Below, one piece after another: positions 8,307 to 18,500 of a stretch of 64,000 nucleotides of DNA. Position numbers and translations under genes: made by a program. Below the pieces are notes generated by a model. It saw nothing but the letters and a program-made list of their open reading frames with translations, was not told the DNA's origin and did no database searches. The stretch is from Pseudorhodobacter wandonensis. GTDB taxonomy: Bacteria; Pseudomonadota; Alphaproteobacteria; Rhodobacterales; Rhodobacteraceae. The stretch covers positions 62,001-126,000 of the forward strand of contig NZ_LGHT01000042.1 of assembly GCF_001202035.1 (NCBI RefSeq), in the 5' to 3' direction. Numbering within the stretch: the first letter of the stretch is position 1; the number at the start of each line of letters is the position of its first letter.

Positions 8307-9582
8307 GTGCATTTCCCTCCCCGAAAACCTGACGTCCGGCAACAAAGGTCGCGATCACACGCCCTTCCATCCGCTGCCCGTCAAACGGTGTGTTCTTTGA
8401 TTTCGACTGTAGTTTGCTGCGATCCAGCATGAAAGGCGCATCAGGATCAAACAGCACCAGATCGGCCGGCGCGCCCTCGGCCATCCGGCCTTGCGGTAAA
8501 CCAAGCCGTTTCGCCGGATTCAGCGCCATAGCGCGGAACAACCCCGGCAAATCCATTGCGCCCGCATGGTACAACCGCATGGCAGCAGGCAAGAAAGTCT
8601 CAAGCGCGATCGCCCCCGCCGCCGCCTCTTCAAACGGCAGGCGTTTGCTTTCCTCATCGGCAGGTGTGTGCATCGAACAGATGATGTCAATCAGCCCCGA
8701 GGCGACAGCCTCAACCACCGCCAAACGATCCTCTTCGGGCCGCAGTGGCGGGGTGAATTTGAAAAAGCTGCGATAGTCGCCAACATCCAGATCATTCAAC
8801 GTCAGATGGTGGATAGACACCCCTGCCGTCACGTCCAGCCCGTTGCGCTTGGCCCGCGTCAAGGCTGGCAGAGACCGCGCACAGGTGATCTGGTCGGCGT
8901 GATAGCGCACACCTGTCATCTCGACCATGCCCAGATCACGGTCCAATCCGATGCGCTCGGCCATCGGATGCACCCCCGGCAGCCCCAAAAGGGATGCGAA
9001 CTTGCCGCTGGTCACTGCGGCACCTTTCGACAGGCCGGGGTCTTGCGGATGCCCGATCACCAGCGCCCCCAGACTGCGCGCATAGGTCAACGCACGGCCC
9101 AAAACCTTGGTATCGGTGACCACATGGTCAACATCGGTAAAGGCCAGCGCACCCGCATCCAACATAAAGCTGATCTCGACCATCTCGCGCCCTTCGCGCC
9201 CTTTGGTCAGGGCCGCCATGTGATGGATGCGCACAGGCGCCTCGGCCGCGCGACGGGTCACGAATTCCAGCACCTCGGGCGTGTCAATCGCAGGCTTGGT
9301 ATCGGGGCGCGCGACAATCGTGGTCACGCCCCCCGCCGCCGCTGCAAGCCCCGCTGAACGAAAGCTCTCGCGGTGGCGTTCGCCGGGTTCACCGATCTTG
9401 ACACCGATATCGACGATACCGGGCGCCACGCATTTGCCGCCGCAATCAATGACTTGCGCGCCTTTTGGCGCAGCCGCTGCCCCGATCGCCGCGATTATCC
9501 CGCCATCAAGGATCAGGTTGCCAATCGTCTCGGTGCCTGCCTCGGGGTCGATGATACGGGCGTTTTGGAGAAAAATAGTCAT
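8299..9582 (-). CDS. pyrC: Dihydroorotase-like protein PyrC' (probably non-catalytic)
   Basis: 427-residue amidohydrolase-fold protein of the class-I dihydroorotase family. The metal-binding DxHxH that normally follows strand 1 reads [10 protein letters not shown] (both His gone), and the usual catalytic TDHAPH reads SMHTPAD (Asp replaced by Met). In Pseudomonas an inactive dihydroorotase homologue called PyrC' is needed for aspartate transcarbamoylase assembly; this protein, encoded near pyrB, fits that role. An active dihydroorotase should therefore be encoded elsewhere. Overlaps the start of plsY. Confidence 0.85.
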   Translation of the reverse strand: MTIFLQNARIIDPEAGTETIGNLILDGGIIAAIGAAAAPKGAQVIDCGGKCVAPGIVDIGVKIGEPGERHRESFRSAGLAAAAGGVTTIVARPDTKPAIDTPEVLEFVTRRAAEAPVRIHHMAALTKGREGREMVEISFMLDAGALAFTDVDHVVTDTKVLGRALTYARSLGALVIGHPQDPGLSKGAAVTSGKFASLLGLPGVHPMAERIGLDRDLGMVEMTGVRYHADQITCARSLPALTRAKRNGLDVTAGVSIHHLTLNDLDVGDYRSFFKFTPPLRPEEDRLAVVEAVASGLIDIICSMHTPADEESKRLPFEEAAAGAIALETFLPAAMRLYHAGAMDLPGLFRAMALNPAKRLGLPQGRMAEGAPADLVLFDPDAPFMLDRSKLQSKSKNTPFDGQRMEGRVIATFVAGRQVFGEGNAHA

Positions 9583-9631
9583 AAGGGCCTACCAGTGCGC
9601 TGTGTCGGCTGCCACCGACAGAAAAAGTAAG

Positions 9632-9656
9632 AAGGTATTTGTGCCAAGATGAAGCC
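9632..9656 (+). repeat. Intergenic repeat motif, copy 2
   Basis: AAGGTATTTGTGCCAAGATG followed by AAGCC. It closely matches the copy at 38790 (GAGGTATTTAGACCAAGATG then AAGCC) and lies in the gap between pyrC' and the leftward membrane protein gene. Confidence 0.6.
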
Positions 9657-9700
9657 GGAAGCCAGTGCAAGACCTGGGCCAAAGCAAGAGGCGTTCAATT

Positions 9701-10162
9701 TCATGCGCCCTGCCCGCTGCGTGCGGCATCTATTGCGGCAACCACGGCCGCGGTATCGGCCATATATTTCATCAGATACTTGTCGCCTGACCGCGTGACA
9801 ACCTGCACATCACCAAGGAATGGCCGTGCCAGCTTTATCTGCGCCAGCGAGATTTCGCGCCCGCCCGGACCTTGCAAACGTTGGTTCGTCAGCCGCCAAT
9901 CCGCCACCAGCGCCTCGGACGCCAAATACCAGCCGCGCGCGCCCATGGCCGCCGCCGCCGCTACTGGCCCGACCCAAGGTGTCGGATTGCCGATCACCGC
10001 CAAAACAACACCTGCGATCATGCCGCCCAAGACCGCCATGATCGCATGGCTGCGCCAATAGCTGCCCTTATCGGCAAGCCACTCGGCAAGCATCACCTCA
10101 TCTGGGCGAAGCGGCGCCATGACGGCGGCCCCCAAAACCGTGTCGCGTGGTAGTTCAGGCAT
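9701..10162 (-). CDS. Small membrane protein, possibly PH-like (bPH) domain
   Basis: 153 residues with two hydrophobic segments (about residues 37-58 and 60-78) followed by WRLTNQRLQGPGGREISLAQIKLARP, which resembles bacterial PH-like (bPH) domains of small membrane proteins. ATG 10162-10160 is chosen because it overlaps the stop of the upstream gene by 8 bp and has an AGGGGA box. It and the next gene are paralogue-like and are wedged between pyrB and pyrC'. Function unknown. Confidence 0.65.
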   Translation of the reverse strand: MPELPRDTVLGAAVMAPLRPDEVMLAEWLADKGSYWRSHAIMAVLGGMIAGVVLAVIGNPTPWVGPVAAAAAMGARGWYLASEALVADWRLTNQRLQGPGGREISLAQIKLARPFLGDVQVVTRSGDKYLMKYMADTAAVVAAIDAARSGQGA

Positions 10163-10784
10163 TGTCCCCTCCCTCGGTTTCGGCCTGCGCAATCTGCACT
10201 TTGCGCATCATAGCATAGACCGCGCGCGCATTTGCAATCTGTTCAAAGCCAATGGCCTGCGTGGTTTGCGTCGCCCCGCCGATCCGCGTTCGGCTACGAC
10301 GCATCTGCGGCACATGTCGCGGCATCGAAAGTACTTTGCTAGCAAACCAGACCGCCCCCAAATCGCTATCCTCCAACGTTAGCCGGGTGTCTGGCCCAAT
10401 CGGGTACCGCGCGAGGCTGCGTTTGCCCTTGGCATCAACCCCAATATAGGCCGCGCGATTGGTCAGCGTATAGTAACTGTTGCGCCGCAGCCGTGCCTCC
10501 GCCCAAAACCGCCCCAAGAGCATATAGACGCCAGCCCCCAAAAACGGCAGTCCGAACAATGGAAACACGATATGCACCACTTGCCCAACCGCATCCCCCA
10601 TCCCGCCGGTAATGGAAAAGGCCATCCCCACCCAAAACAGCGAAAACCCTGTGAAAAACACGGCGAAAAGCGTCTGCACAGACCAGAAACTGCTAAAATC
10701 CAGCCTGCCATCAGGCGCACCCTGCCAGAGAATCTCTTCCCCTTCGTCCAGAACCCCTTCCCAACCGGTTTGCGCCGCCTTCAC
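10155..10784 (-). CDS. Membrane protein with PH-like features
   Basis: 209 residues. It has a soluble N-terminus with LDEGEEILWQGAPDGRL, two membrane segments (about residues 37-60 and 70-97), and then YYTLTNRAAYIGVDAKGKRSL with RLTLEDSDLGAVWF, a pattern common in bacterial PH-domain membrane proteins. The start is GTG 10784-10782, one base after the pyrB stop; a longer frame upstream would lie inside pyrB. It probably belongs to the pyrB transcript. No role in pyrimidine synthesis is evident. Confidence 0.65.
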   Translation of the reverse strand: MKAAQTGWEGVLDEGEEILWQGAPDGRLDFSSFWSVQTLFAVFFTGFSLFWVGMAFSITGGMGDAVGQVVHIVFPLFGLPFLGAGVYMLLGRFWAEARLRRNSYYTLTNRAAYIGVDAKGKRSLARYPIGPDTRLTLEDSDLGAVWFASKVLSMPRHVPQMRRSRTRIGGATQTTQAIGFEQIANARAVYAMMRKVQIAQAETEGGDNA

Positions 10785-10785
10785 C

Positions 10786-11748
10786 TTAGACCATAACCCC
10801 TGTCGCTTTGGCCCCACGCTCCGCCCGCAAGTTGCGCGCCAAAAGGTCCATACAGGCCATGCGCACCGCCACGCCCATTTCCACCTGCTCCTGAATGACA
10901 CTGCGGTTGATGTCATCGGCAATCTCGCCGTCGATTTCGACGCCACGGTTCATCGGGCCGGGGTGCATGACAATCGCATCGGGTTTCGCATGCGACAGCT
11001 TTTCGGCATCCAGCCCGTAACGGTGGTAATACTCGCGCTCCGACGGAATAAACCCGCCGTCCATCCGCTCTTTTTGCAGCCGCAGCATCATGACCACATC
11101 GGCGCCTTCCAGCCCCTTGCGCATGTCGTCAAACACTTCACAGCCAAACTCGGCCACACCCGCAGGCATCAGGGTCGGTGGCGCGACCAGCCGCACGCGG
11201 TTTTCCATCTTGCCCAGCAAAATCAGGTTCGACCGCGCGACACGGCTATGCGCCACATCGCCACAAATCGCGACGGTCAGCCGCTGTATCCGCCCCTTGG
11301 CACGGCGGATGGTCAGCGCATCCAGCAAGGCCTGCGTCGGGTGCTCATGCCGCCCGTCACCCGCATTCAGCACCGCACAATTCACCTTTTCCGCCAGCAG
11401 GTTCACCGCCCCCGACGCGCCATGCCGCACCACCAGCAAATCAGGGTGCATCGCGTTCAGCGTCAGCGCCGTATCAATCAGCGTCTCGCCCTTTTTCACA
11501 CTCGATTGCGCCACCGACATGTTCATCACATCCGCGCCCAAGCGCTTGCCCGCCAATTCGAAACTCGCCTGCGTACGGGTCGAGTTTTCAAAGAACATGT
11601 TGATCTGCGTCATCCCCGCCAAGGCATCCGATTTCTTGATCGAGCGGCGGTTCAGATCGACATATTTATCCGCCAAATCCAGAACGGCCTTGATCTCATC
11701 GGGGGCAAGATGCTGGATCCCCAGCAAATGACGTGCGCGAAAACTCAT
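10786..11748 (-). CDS. pyrB: Aspartate carbamoyltransferase catalytic subunit
   Basis: Forms carbamoyl-aspartate from carbamoyl phosphate and aspartate in pyrimidine synthesis. The 320-residue protein has the carbamoyl-phosphate motif FFENSTRTQ, the [14 protein letters not shown] segment and the C-terminal [11 protein letters not shown] motif. ATG 11748 with a GGGGAG box 6 nt upstream is preferred over ATG 11754, which abuts that box. No regulatory pyrI is nearby; a catalytically dead PyrC' is encoded two genes downstream, as in bacteria whose transcarbamoylase is a PyrB-PyrC' complex. Confidence 0.95.
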   Translation of the reverse strand: MSFRARHLLGIQHLAPDEIKAVLDLADKYVDLNRRSIKKSDALAGMTQINMFFENSTRTQASFELAGKRLGADVMNMSVAQSSVKKGETLIDTALTLNAMHPDLLVVRHGASGAVNLLAEKVNCAVLNAGDGRHEHPTQALLDALTIRRAKGRIQRLTVAICGDVAHSRVARSNLILLGKMENRVRLVAPPTLMPAGVAEFGCEVFDDMRKGLEGADVVMMLRLQKERMDGGFIPSEREYYHRYGLDAEKLSHAKPDAIVMHPGPMNRGVEIDGEIADDINRSVIQEQVEMGVAVRMACMDLLARNLRAERGAKATGVMV

Positions 11749-11814
11749 GTGCATCTCCCCTTGGCGTAGCTGCCTCGCTTATGGCAAAGCGGCGCGCAAG
11801 GGGCAACTCCCCAG

Positions 11815-11836
11815 TTCATCTTGGCCCAAATACCTG
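11815..11836 (-). repeat. Intergenic repeat motif, copy 3
   Basis: On the minus strand it reads CAGGTATTTGGGCCAAGATG followed by AA. It matches copies 2 and 4 and lies upstream of pyrB in the gap before the glycosylase gene. A GGGGCC-GCAA-GGCCCC hairpin sits nearby at 11885-11900. Confidence 0.6.
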
Positions 11837-11969
11837 CGCGCGCAGCGCACGCCGCGGCACGCGGCGCCGGGCCCAACGGGATGCGGGGCCGCAAGGCCCC
11901 AAAGACGGGCGGGAGAGCCACCTCAAACGCCACCTTGCCCCGCCTGTTACCCCGCCATACTCTGCAAAA

Positions 11970-12764
11970 ATGGGAATCAACACGCATATCGCAGATTACG
12001 ATTGGAACGCCGCCCTCGCCGCCTTGGCGTGGCAAGTCGAACTGGGCGTGACCGAGGTGATGAACGAGTCCGCGATTGACCGCTACGACCTGCCCGAAAA
12101 GCAAGAACCCGTCCTTGCCAAAGCCAAACCCGCAGCGCCCGTCATCCATGAGGCGCCCAAGGTTGACAAAACGCTCGCCGCCCAAACCGCCGCCGATGCA
12201 TGTGCCGATCTGGCCGCCCTGCGCACGGCGCTTGGCACCTTTGACCATTGCGATCTGAAAAAAGGCGCGCGCAATCTGGTTTTTGCCGAAGGGAACCCCG
12301 AGGCACCTTTGCTGATTGTAGGTGAGGCCCCGAACCGCGACGACGATATTGAGGCCCGCCCCTTTGCAGGCCGAACCGGCCAGTTGCTCGATAAAATGCT
12401 TGCCGCCATCGGCTTTGCCCGCAACAGCGACAGCCCCGCCACATCCGCCTATCTTATTCCCGCTGTGCCTTGGCGCCCGCCAGCCGATCACGTGCCGTCA
12501 GATGACGAAATTGCGATGATGCGCCCGTTCCTGCTGCGCCATATCGCGCTTGCCAAACCGCGCGTGATCATTGTGATGGGCAACACCGCTTGCGCATCCT
12601 TGCTGGATCAAAGCGGCGTTTTGCGCCTGCGCGGCACTTGGGCGCTGGCGCAAAACATCCCTGTCATGCCGATGGCCCACCCCGCATATCTGCTGAAAAA
12701 CCACGCGGCCAAGCGGGACGCATGGGCCGATTTGCTTGCCGTCCAAGCCAGGTTGAAATCTTGA
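11970..12764 (+). CDS. Uracil-DNA glycosylase, family-4-like
   Basis: 264-residue protein with the family-4/5 UDG signature GEAPNRDDDIEARPFAGRTG, where the norm is GEAPGxxED...GRPFVGxxG, plus IPAVPWRPP and a C-terminal MAHPAYLLKN segment. It would remove uracil from DNA in base excision repair. The CxxC pair that helps hold the 4Fe-4S cluster in classical family-4 enzymes is not seen, only isolated Cys residues. The GEAPN (instead of GEAPG) and DDD changes lie by the active site, so activity should be tested. ATG 11970 is chosen because longer frames run back over the intergenic repeat. Confidence 0.8.
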   Translation: MGINTHIADYDWNAALAALAWQVELGVTEVMNESAIDRYDLPEKQEPVLAKAKPAAPVIHEAPKVDKTLAAQTAADACADLAALRTALGTFDHCDLKKGARNLVFAEGNPEAPLLIVGEAPNRDDDIEARPFAGRTGQLLDKMLAAIGFARNSDSPATSAYLIPAVPWRPPADHVPSDDEIAMMRPFLLRHIALAKPRVIIVMGNTACASLLDQSGVLRLRGTWALAQNIPVMPMAHPAYLLKNHAAKRDAWADLLAVQARLKS

Positions 12765-13390
12765 TGCTGGTTGACCCGCTCACCCTGCTTGCTTTTGCGC
12801 CCGCGGCACTTGCGCTTAATCTGACCCCCGGCGCAGATATGATGTTCAGCTTGGGCCAAGGGTTACGATCGGGCCCGCACGCAGCAGTCGCGGCCGCAGG
12901 GGGCATCACGGCGGGCGGATTGGTGCATGTTACGCTGGCGGGTCTTGGGCTTGGCGCGGTGGTCGCGGCCCATCCCGGCCTGTTTGATGCAATCCGCTGG
13001 GTCGGGGTCGGCTATCTGCTATGGCTCGCCGTGCAGTCCTTGCGGCAAACCAGCCTCAACCGCTCATCCGCCCCTGCCCTATCGGTGCAACAGGCGTTTC
13101 GCGATGGCGCTTTGGTCAACCTGACCAACCCCAAGATCATTCTTTTCACCCTCGCCTTCATTCCGCAATTCGTAGACCCCACGCGCGGCACGGTGCTGGC
13201 GCAATTTCTGATTTTCGGCGCGGTCCTCGGGCTTGGCGGCATGGCGGTCAATTCAACCGTCGGCATCTTTGCCTCATCGCTTGGCCGCCACCTTGCCACG
13301 TCGCCCCGCTTTGCCCAAACCCTCGGGCGGGTAAGTGCAGGCATCTTTGCCGCACTTGCGCTCCGCCTCGCCCTTTTGCCAAAGGCCTGA
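12764..13390 (+). CDS. LysE/RhtB-family amino-acid exporter
   Basis: 208-residue membrane protein with six predicted helices and the LysE-family signature NLTPGADMMFSLGQGLRSG near the N-terminus, plus NLTNPKIILFTLAFIPQFV in the middle. It probably exports amino acids such as threonine, homoserine or basic amino acids. Its ATG overlaps the TGA of the glycosylase gene (TGATG), so the two are co-translated. Confidence 0.88.
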   Translation: MLVDPLTLLAFAPAALALNLTPGADMMFSLGQGLRSGPHAAVAAAGGITAGGLVHVTLAGLGLGAVVAAHPGLFDAIRWVGVGYLLWLAVQSLRQTSLNRSSAPALSVQQAFRDGALVNLTNPKIILFTLAFIPQFVDPTRGTVLAQFLIFGAVLGLGGMAVNSTVGIFASSLGRHLATSPRFAQTLGRVSAGIFAALALRLALLPKA

Positions 13391-13394
13391 AACC

Positions 13395-13937
<543 letters not shown>

Positions 13938-14065
13938 CGCAAAAAAAGTGCAACGCGCGCGACGGAAAGTCATTTTACCGGCGTAAAACCGGATAAGCCC
14001 AAGTTACGGCATCCAAAAGCCCGCCTTAGGCGTATACTACCCAAGACCCAAGCCGAGGTGAGCAT

Positions 14066-15532
14066 ATGCGATTTTTCAGACGGTCCCTTACCGGGCTCAT
14101 GCTTTTGGCACTTACGCTGGCCTTGCTTGCGATGGCAGGCCAAACCATTCGCGCGGCGTTTGAGGCAAAGCTGGCAGGCAATCGCCCCGGCCAACCGGCC
14201 AATGAACGCGTGTTTTCCGCCAATGTGATGCGGGCCGAGGCTACGGCCTTTACCCCCGTCCTTACCGCCTTTGGCGAGGTGCGCGCCCGCCGCACGCTGG
14301 AATTGCGCGCGCCCAGCGCCGGTACAGTGATCGAACTTGGTGCAGGGGTCGAAGACGGCGCAAGCGTTACCGCAGGCCAGTTGTTGCTGCGCCTTGACCC
14401 GGCCGATGCCACCACCGCCCGCGATCTGGCCCAGTCTGATATGACCCGCGCCGAGGCCGAGTTGCGCGATGCCAAGGCCGCGCTTTTGTTGGCCCGCGAT
14501 GATGTGGCCGCCGCCCAAACGCAGGCCAACCTGCGCAAACAGGCGCTTGACCGCCAGAATGATTTGCAGGCCCGCAAGGTTGGCTCGGCCTCGGCCGTTG
14601 AAACCGCAGCACTTGCCGCCTCGGCCGCTGATCAGGCTGTGCTGTCCCGCCGTTCGGCCCTTGCCACCGCCGAGGCCCGCGTGACCCAGGCCGAAACCGC
14701 CCTGTCACGTCAGGCAATCACACTGGCCGAGGCCGAACGCGCCCTGCGCGACACCGAGCTTTTCGCCGAATTTGATGGCGTTCTCAGTGATTTCAACACC
14801 ACGCAAGGCCGCATCCTCGGCAGCAATGAACGCCTTGGCGACTTGATCGATCCGGACGCACTCGAAACAGCCTTTCGCATCTCAACCGCCCAATTCTCGC
14901 GTCTGATTGATGCCAGTGGCAACCTGATCCCTGCCGATGTTACCGCCGCGCTTGAGGTGTCAGAGGCCGAACTGATTGCCACCGGCCATTTGTCCCGCGT
15001 CGGTGCTGCCGTAGGCGCAGGGCAAACCGGTCGCCTGCTCTATGCCACTTTGACCGCCGCCCCCGGCTTTCGCCCCGGCGATTTTGTGACCATCCGCGTG
15101 TCGGAACCTGCGCTGCCTTCGGCGATTGCCTTGCCTGCCACCGCCTATAATGCCGATGGCACTGTGCTGGTGCTGGGGGCCGATGACCGGTTGGAAAGCC
15201 TGTCGGTGCAGCTGTTGCGCCGTCAGGGTGACGATGTGATTCTGGCCAGTGACGGGTTGCAAGGCCGTGACGTGGTGCGTGAAATCTCACCCCTGCTGGG
15301 GCCCGGCATCAAGGTCAACCCCGTCCGCCCCAACGCCGCCTCGCAAACCACCCCCAAAGCCGAGCCCGAGATGGTCGCGCTAACCCCCGAACGCCGCGCC
15401 GCACTGATTGCCTTTGTCGAAGCCAATGACCGCATGCCCGCCGATGCCAAAACCCGCATTCTTGCGCAACTGGCCGAAGAAGCCGTCCCCGCCCAAGTGA
15501 TAAAACGGCTGGAAAGCCGGATGGGGGGCTAA
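14066..15532 (+). CDS. RND efflux periplasmic adaptor (membrane fusion protein)
   Basis: 488-residue periplasmic adaptor. One N-terminal membrane anchor lies at about residues 10-28. The lipoyl/barrel-sandwich segment RRTLELRAPSAGTVIELGAGVEDGAS is split by a long Ala-rich coiled coil (about residues 115-235) and resumes at ELFAEFDGVLSDF, followed by beta-barrel and membrane-proximal domains and a charged C-terminal tail. It links the permease encoded 3 bp downstream to an outer-membrane channel, which is not encoded here. Confidence 0.9.
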   Translation: MRFFRRSLTGLMLLALTLALLAMAGQTIRAAFEAKLAGNRPGQPANERVFSANVMRAEATAFTPVLTAFGEVRARRTLELRAPSAGTVIELGAGVEDGASVTAGQLLLRLDPADATTARDLAQSDMTRAEAELRDAKAALLLARDDVAAAQTQANLRKQALDRQNDLQARKVGSASAVETAALAASAADQAVLSRRSALATAEARVTQAETALSRQAITLAEAERALRDTELFAEFDGVLSDFNTTQGRILGSNERLGDLIDPDALETAFRISTAQFSRLIDASGNLIPADVTAALEVSEAELIATGHLSRVGAAVGAGQTGRLLYATLTAAPGFRPGDFVTIRVSEPALPSAIALPATAYNADGTVLVLGADDRLESLSVQLLRRQGDDVILASDGLQGRDVVREISPLLGPGIKVNPVRPNAASQTTPKAEPEMVALTPERRAALIAFVEANDRMPADAKTRILAQLAEEAVPAQVIKRLESRMGG

Positions 15533-15535
15533 GGC

Positions 15536-18500
15536 ATGGCACGGCAGCTTCCACGCGCAAAGGGTCTCTTGTCCTATTTCGCCCGCCACAACACGTTGTC
15601 CAACCTGTTGCTTGTGGTGATGATCGTTGCAGGGATCGCCGCTGCCAGCCGCATTCGCGCGCAGTTCTTCCCCGATGTGATCGTATCAGAGGTCACAATT
15701 ACCACCGCATGGGATGGCGCAGGCGCCGAAGACGTTGACCACGCGATTGTGCAAGTGTTGGAACCGGCCTTGCTGACAGTCGATGGCGTCACCGACGCCA
15801 CCTCGCTTGCGTCCGAGGGCTCGGCCCGGATTACGCTGGAATTTGAACCCGGCACCGACCTGTCACAGGCCGCTGAAGATGTGCAATCAGCGATTGATGC
15901 GCTGAACACCTTGCCAGCTGATGCCGATGATCCGGTGGTCAAACGCGGGGCGTGGCGTGATCGGGTTACCGATGTGGTGATCTCGGGGCCGGTTGGCGTG
16001 GCGCAACTGGGCCGCTTTGCCGATGAATTTGTCACACGGCTGTTTGACATCGGCATCACCCGCACCACGATCTCGGGTTTTGCCGACCCGCAGATCATGG
16101 TCGAGGTGCCCTCGGTCAACCTGATCCGCCATGATGTGACGATGGCCGAAATAGCCGGCGCGATTGCCTCTGAAACCCAATCAGCCCCCGCAGGCGATGT
16201 TGGCGGCGGGGCCTCGCGCGTGCGCACAGGGCAAGAGGCCCGCACGCCCGCGCAAATCCGCGCCATTGTGCTGCGCCAATCGACCGGCGGCACCACCCTG
16301 ACAGTGGGCGACGTGGCAACTGTGCGCAGTGAACCTGCCGACCGTGGCCGCGCCACCTATGTCGGGCCTGACCCCGCAATAACCGTGCGAATTGACCGCA
16401 ACGACACCGGCGATGCCATCCGCATGCAAAGCAATGTGCAGGCGGCGGTTGATAAAATGGCGCCGCTGTTGCCGCCCTCTGTGAACATAGAACTGGTGCG
16501 CGCCCGTGCCGAATCTATCTCGGCGCGGCTGGAATTGCTGCTTGATAACGCCGCGATGGGGCTGGGCCTTGTTGTGCTGTTGCTGTTTTTGTTCCTGAAT
16601 GCCCGCACAGCGCTGTGGGTGGCGGCCGGTATTCCGGTCTCGCTATTGGCGGCGATTGGCATGATGTATGCCTTTGGCCTGACGCTGAACATGATCTCGC
16701 TATTTGCCCTGATCATCACGCTTGGCATCGTCGTTGATGATGCCATCGTCGTGGGCGAACACGCCGATTTTCGGGCCCGCCACCTTGGCGAAGGTGCGGC
16801 CGAGGCATCCGAAAATGCCGCCACCCGCATGGCGATGCCGGTAATCGCATCAACCCTGACCACGGTTATCGCCTTTGGCGGTCTCATCACCATTGGCGGG
16901 CGGTTTGGCACGCTGATTGCCGATATTCCCTTTACCGTCATCACGGTTTTGCTGGCCAGCCTTGTGGAATGCTTTTTGATTCTGCCGAACCACATGGCCC
17001 ACGCCCTTCGCGCGGCACGGGTTGAACATTGGTATGACTGGCCCTCACGCCAGATGAACAAAGGCCTCGCGTGGTTTATCCGCGTTGCTATCCGCCCCTT
17101 TACCGCGCTGGTTATCCGCGCCCGCGCCGCCACAATCGCGCTTTCTATTCTGCTGCTGGCGACCCAAGCCGCGCTGTTCATCAGTGGCGATTTGAAATTC
17201 CGCTTTTTCAACTCGCCCGAGCAGGCCTCGGTCAACGGCAACTTTTCCATGCTGCCTTCGGCCACGCGCGATGACACTTTGGCGATGATGCGCGAATTGC
17301 AACGCGCCGGTGATGCGGTGATCGCGCGTTACACGGCCGAATATGGCCGCTCGCCCACGACCTATGTCATGGCCGAACTTGGTGGCGGATCAGGGCGCGG
17401 ATTGTCCAGCGCCGACACCAAAGACGCCGACCTGCTGGGCGGTATCTCGATGGAACTGATCGACCCAGATGACCGCAGCTATTCCTCATCGGCCTTTGTC
17501 GCCGACCTGCAAGATGAGGTGCGCCCCCATCCGCTGCTGGAAGAGCTGAGCTTTCGCGGTGGCCGCTTTGGCCCCGGTGGCGATGCGCTGTCGGTCGATA
17601 TTTCGGGCGCCGATGCCCCCACCTTGAAGGCCGCCGCCGAGGCGCTGAAAACCGCGATGGCACCTTTCCCCGAGGTGTCGGCGCTGGAAGACAGCCTTGC
17701 CTATGACAAAGAAGAGCTGATCCTGTCATTGACGCCCCAAGGCCAGGCCCTTGGCTTTTCGATCGAATCCTTGGGCAACACCCTGCGCGAACGCCTGAAC
17801 GGCATCGAGGCCGCAACCTTCCCTGACGGTCCCCGCTCGGCCACCATCCGCGTGGAACTGCCGCAATCGGAACTGACCGCCGACTTTCTGGAAAGCACGC
17901 TGTTGCGGGCAGGTGCCGGCGTCTATGTGCCACTGGGCGATATTGTGACGGTCGAACGGCGGTCCGGCTTTTCAACCATCCGGCGCGAGAACGGGCTGCG
18001 CATTGTCACCGTTTCGGGCGATATTGCCGAGGATGACCCTGCCCGCGCCGCCGAGGTGCAACGTGCCCTGACCGAAGACATTTTGCCAAAACTGGAGCAA
18101 GATTTCGGCGTCACCACCCATCAATCGGGCCTTGCCGAGCAACAGCGCGACTTTCTGGGCGATGCGATGCTGGGCCTGATCTTTTGCCTTTTGGGTATTT
18201 ATATGGTGCTGGCTTGGGTATTCGCCAGTTGGACACGGCCCGTGGTGGTGATGGCGGTCATCCCGTTTGGCCTGATCGGCGCGATTTACGGGCATGACCT
18301 GTGGGGCGTGCCCCTATCGATGTTTTCGATTGTCGGCATGATCGGGATGACAGGGATCATTATCAACGATTCCATCGTTCTGGTGTCCACCATTGATGAA
18401 TATTCCGAAAAGCGCGGGCTTTATCCTGCGATCATCGACGCCGTGGCTGATCGCTTGCGCCCGGTGTTCCTGACCACCGCCACCACCGTTATGGGCCTTG

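Noticed and set aside
10612-11769. 385-residue plus-strand open frame opposite pyrB
   Set aside because: It lies wholly antisense to pyrB and the neighbouring gene, is His/Arg/Pro-rich, and has no recognisable domain; a shadow of GC-rich coding sequence.
11885-11900. GGGGCC-GCAA-GGCCCC hairpin upstream of the glycosylase gene
   Set aside because: Stable, but it has no T-tract and is not near the 3' end of either flanking gene, so I do not call it a terminator; noted only with the repeat.
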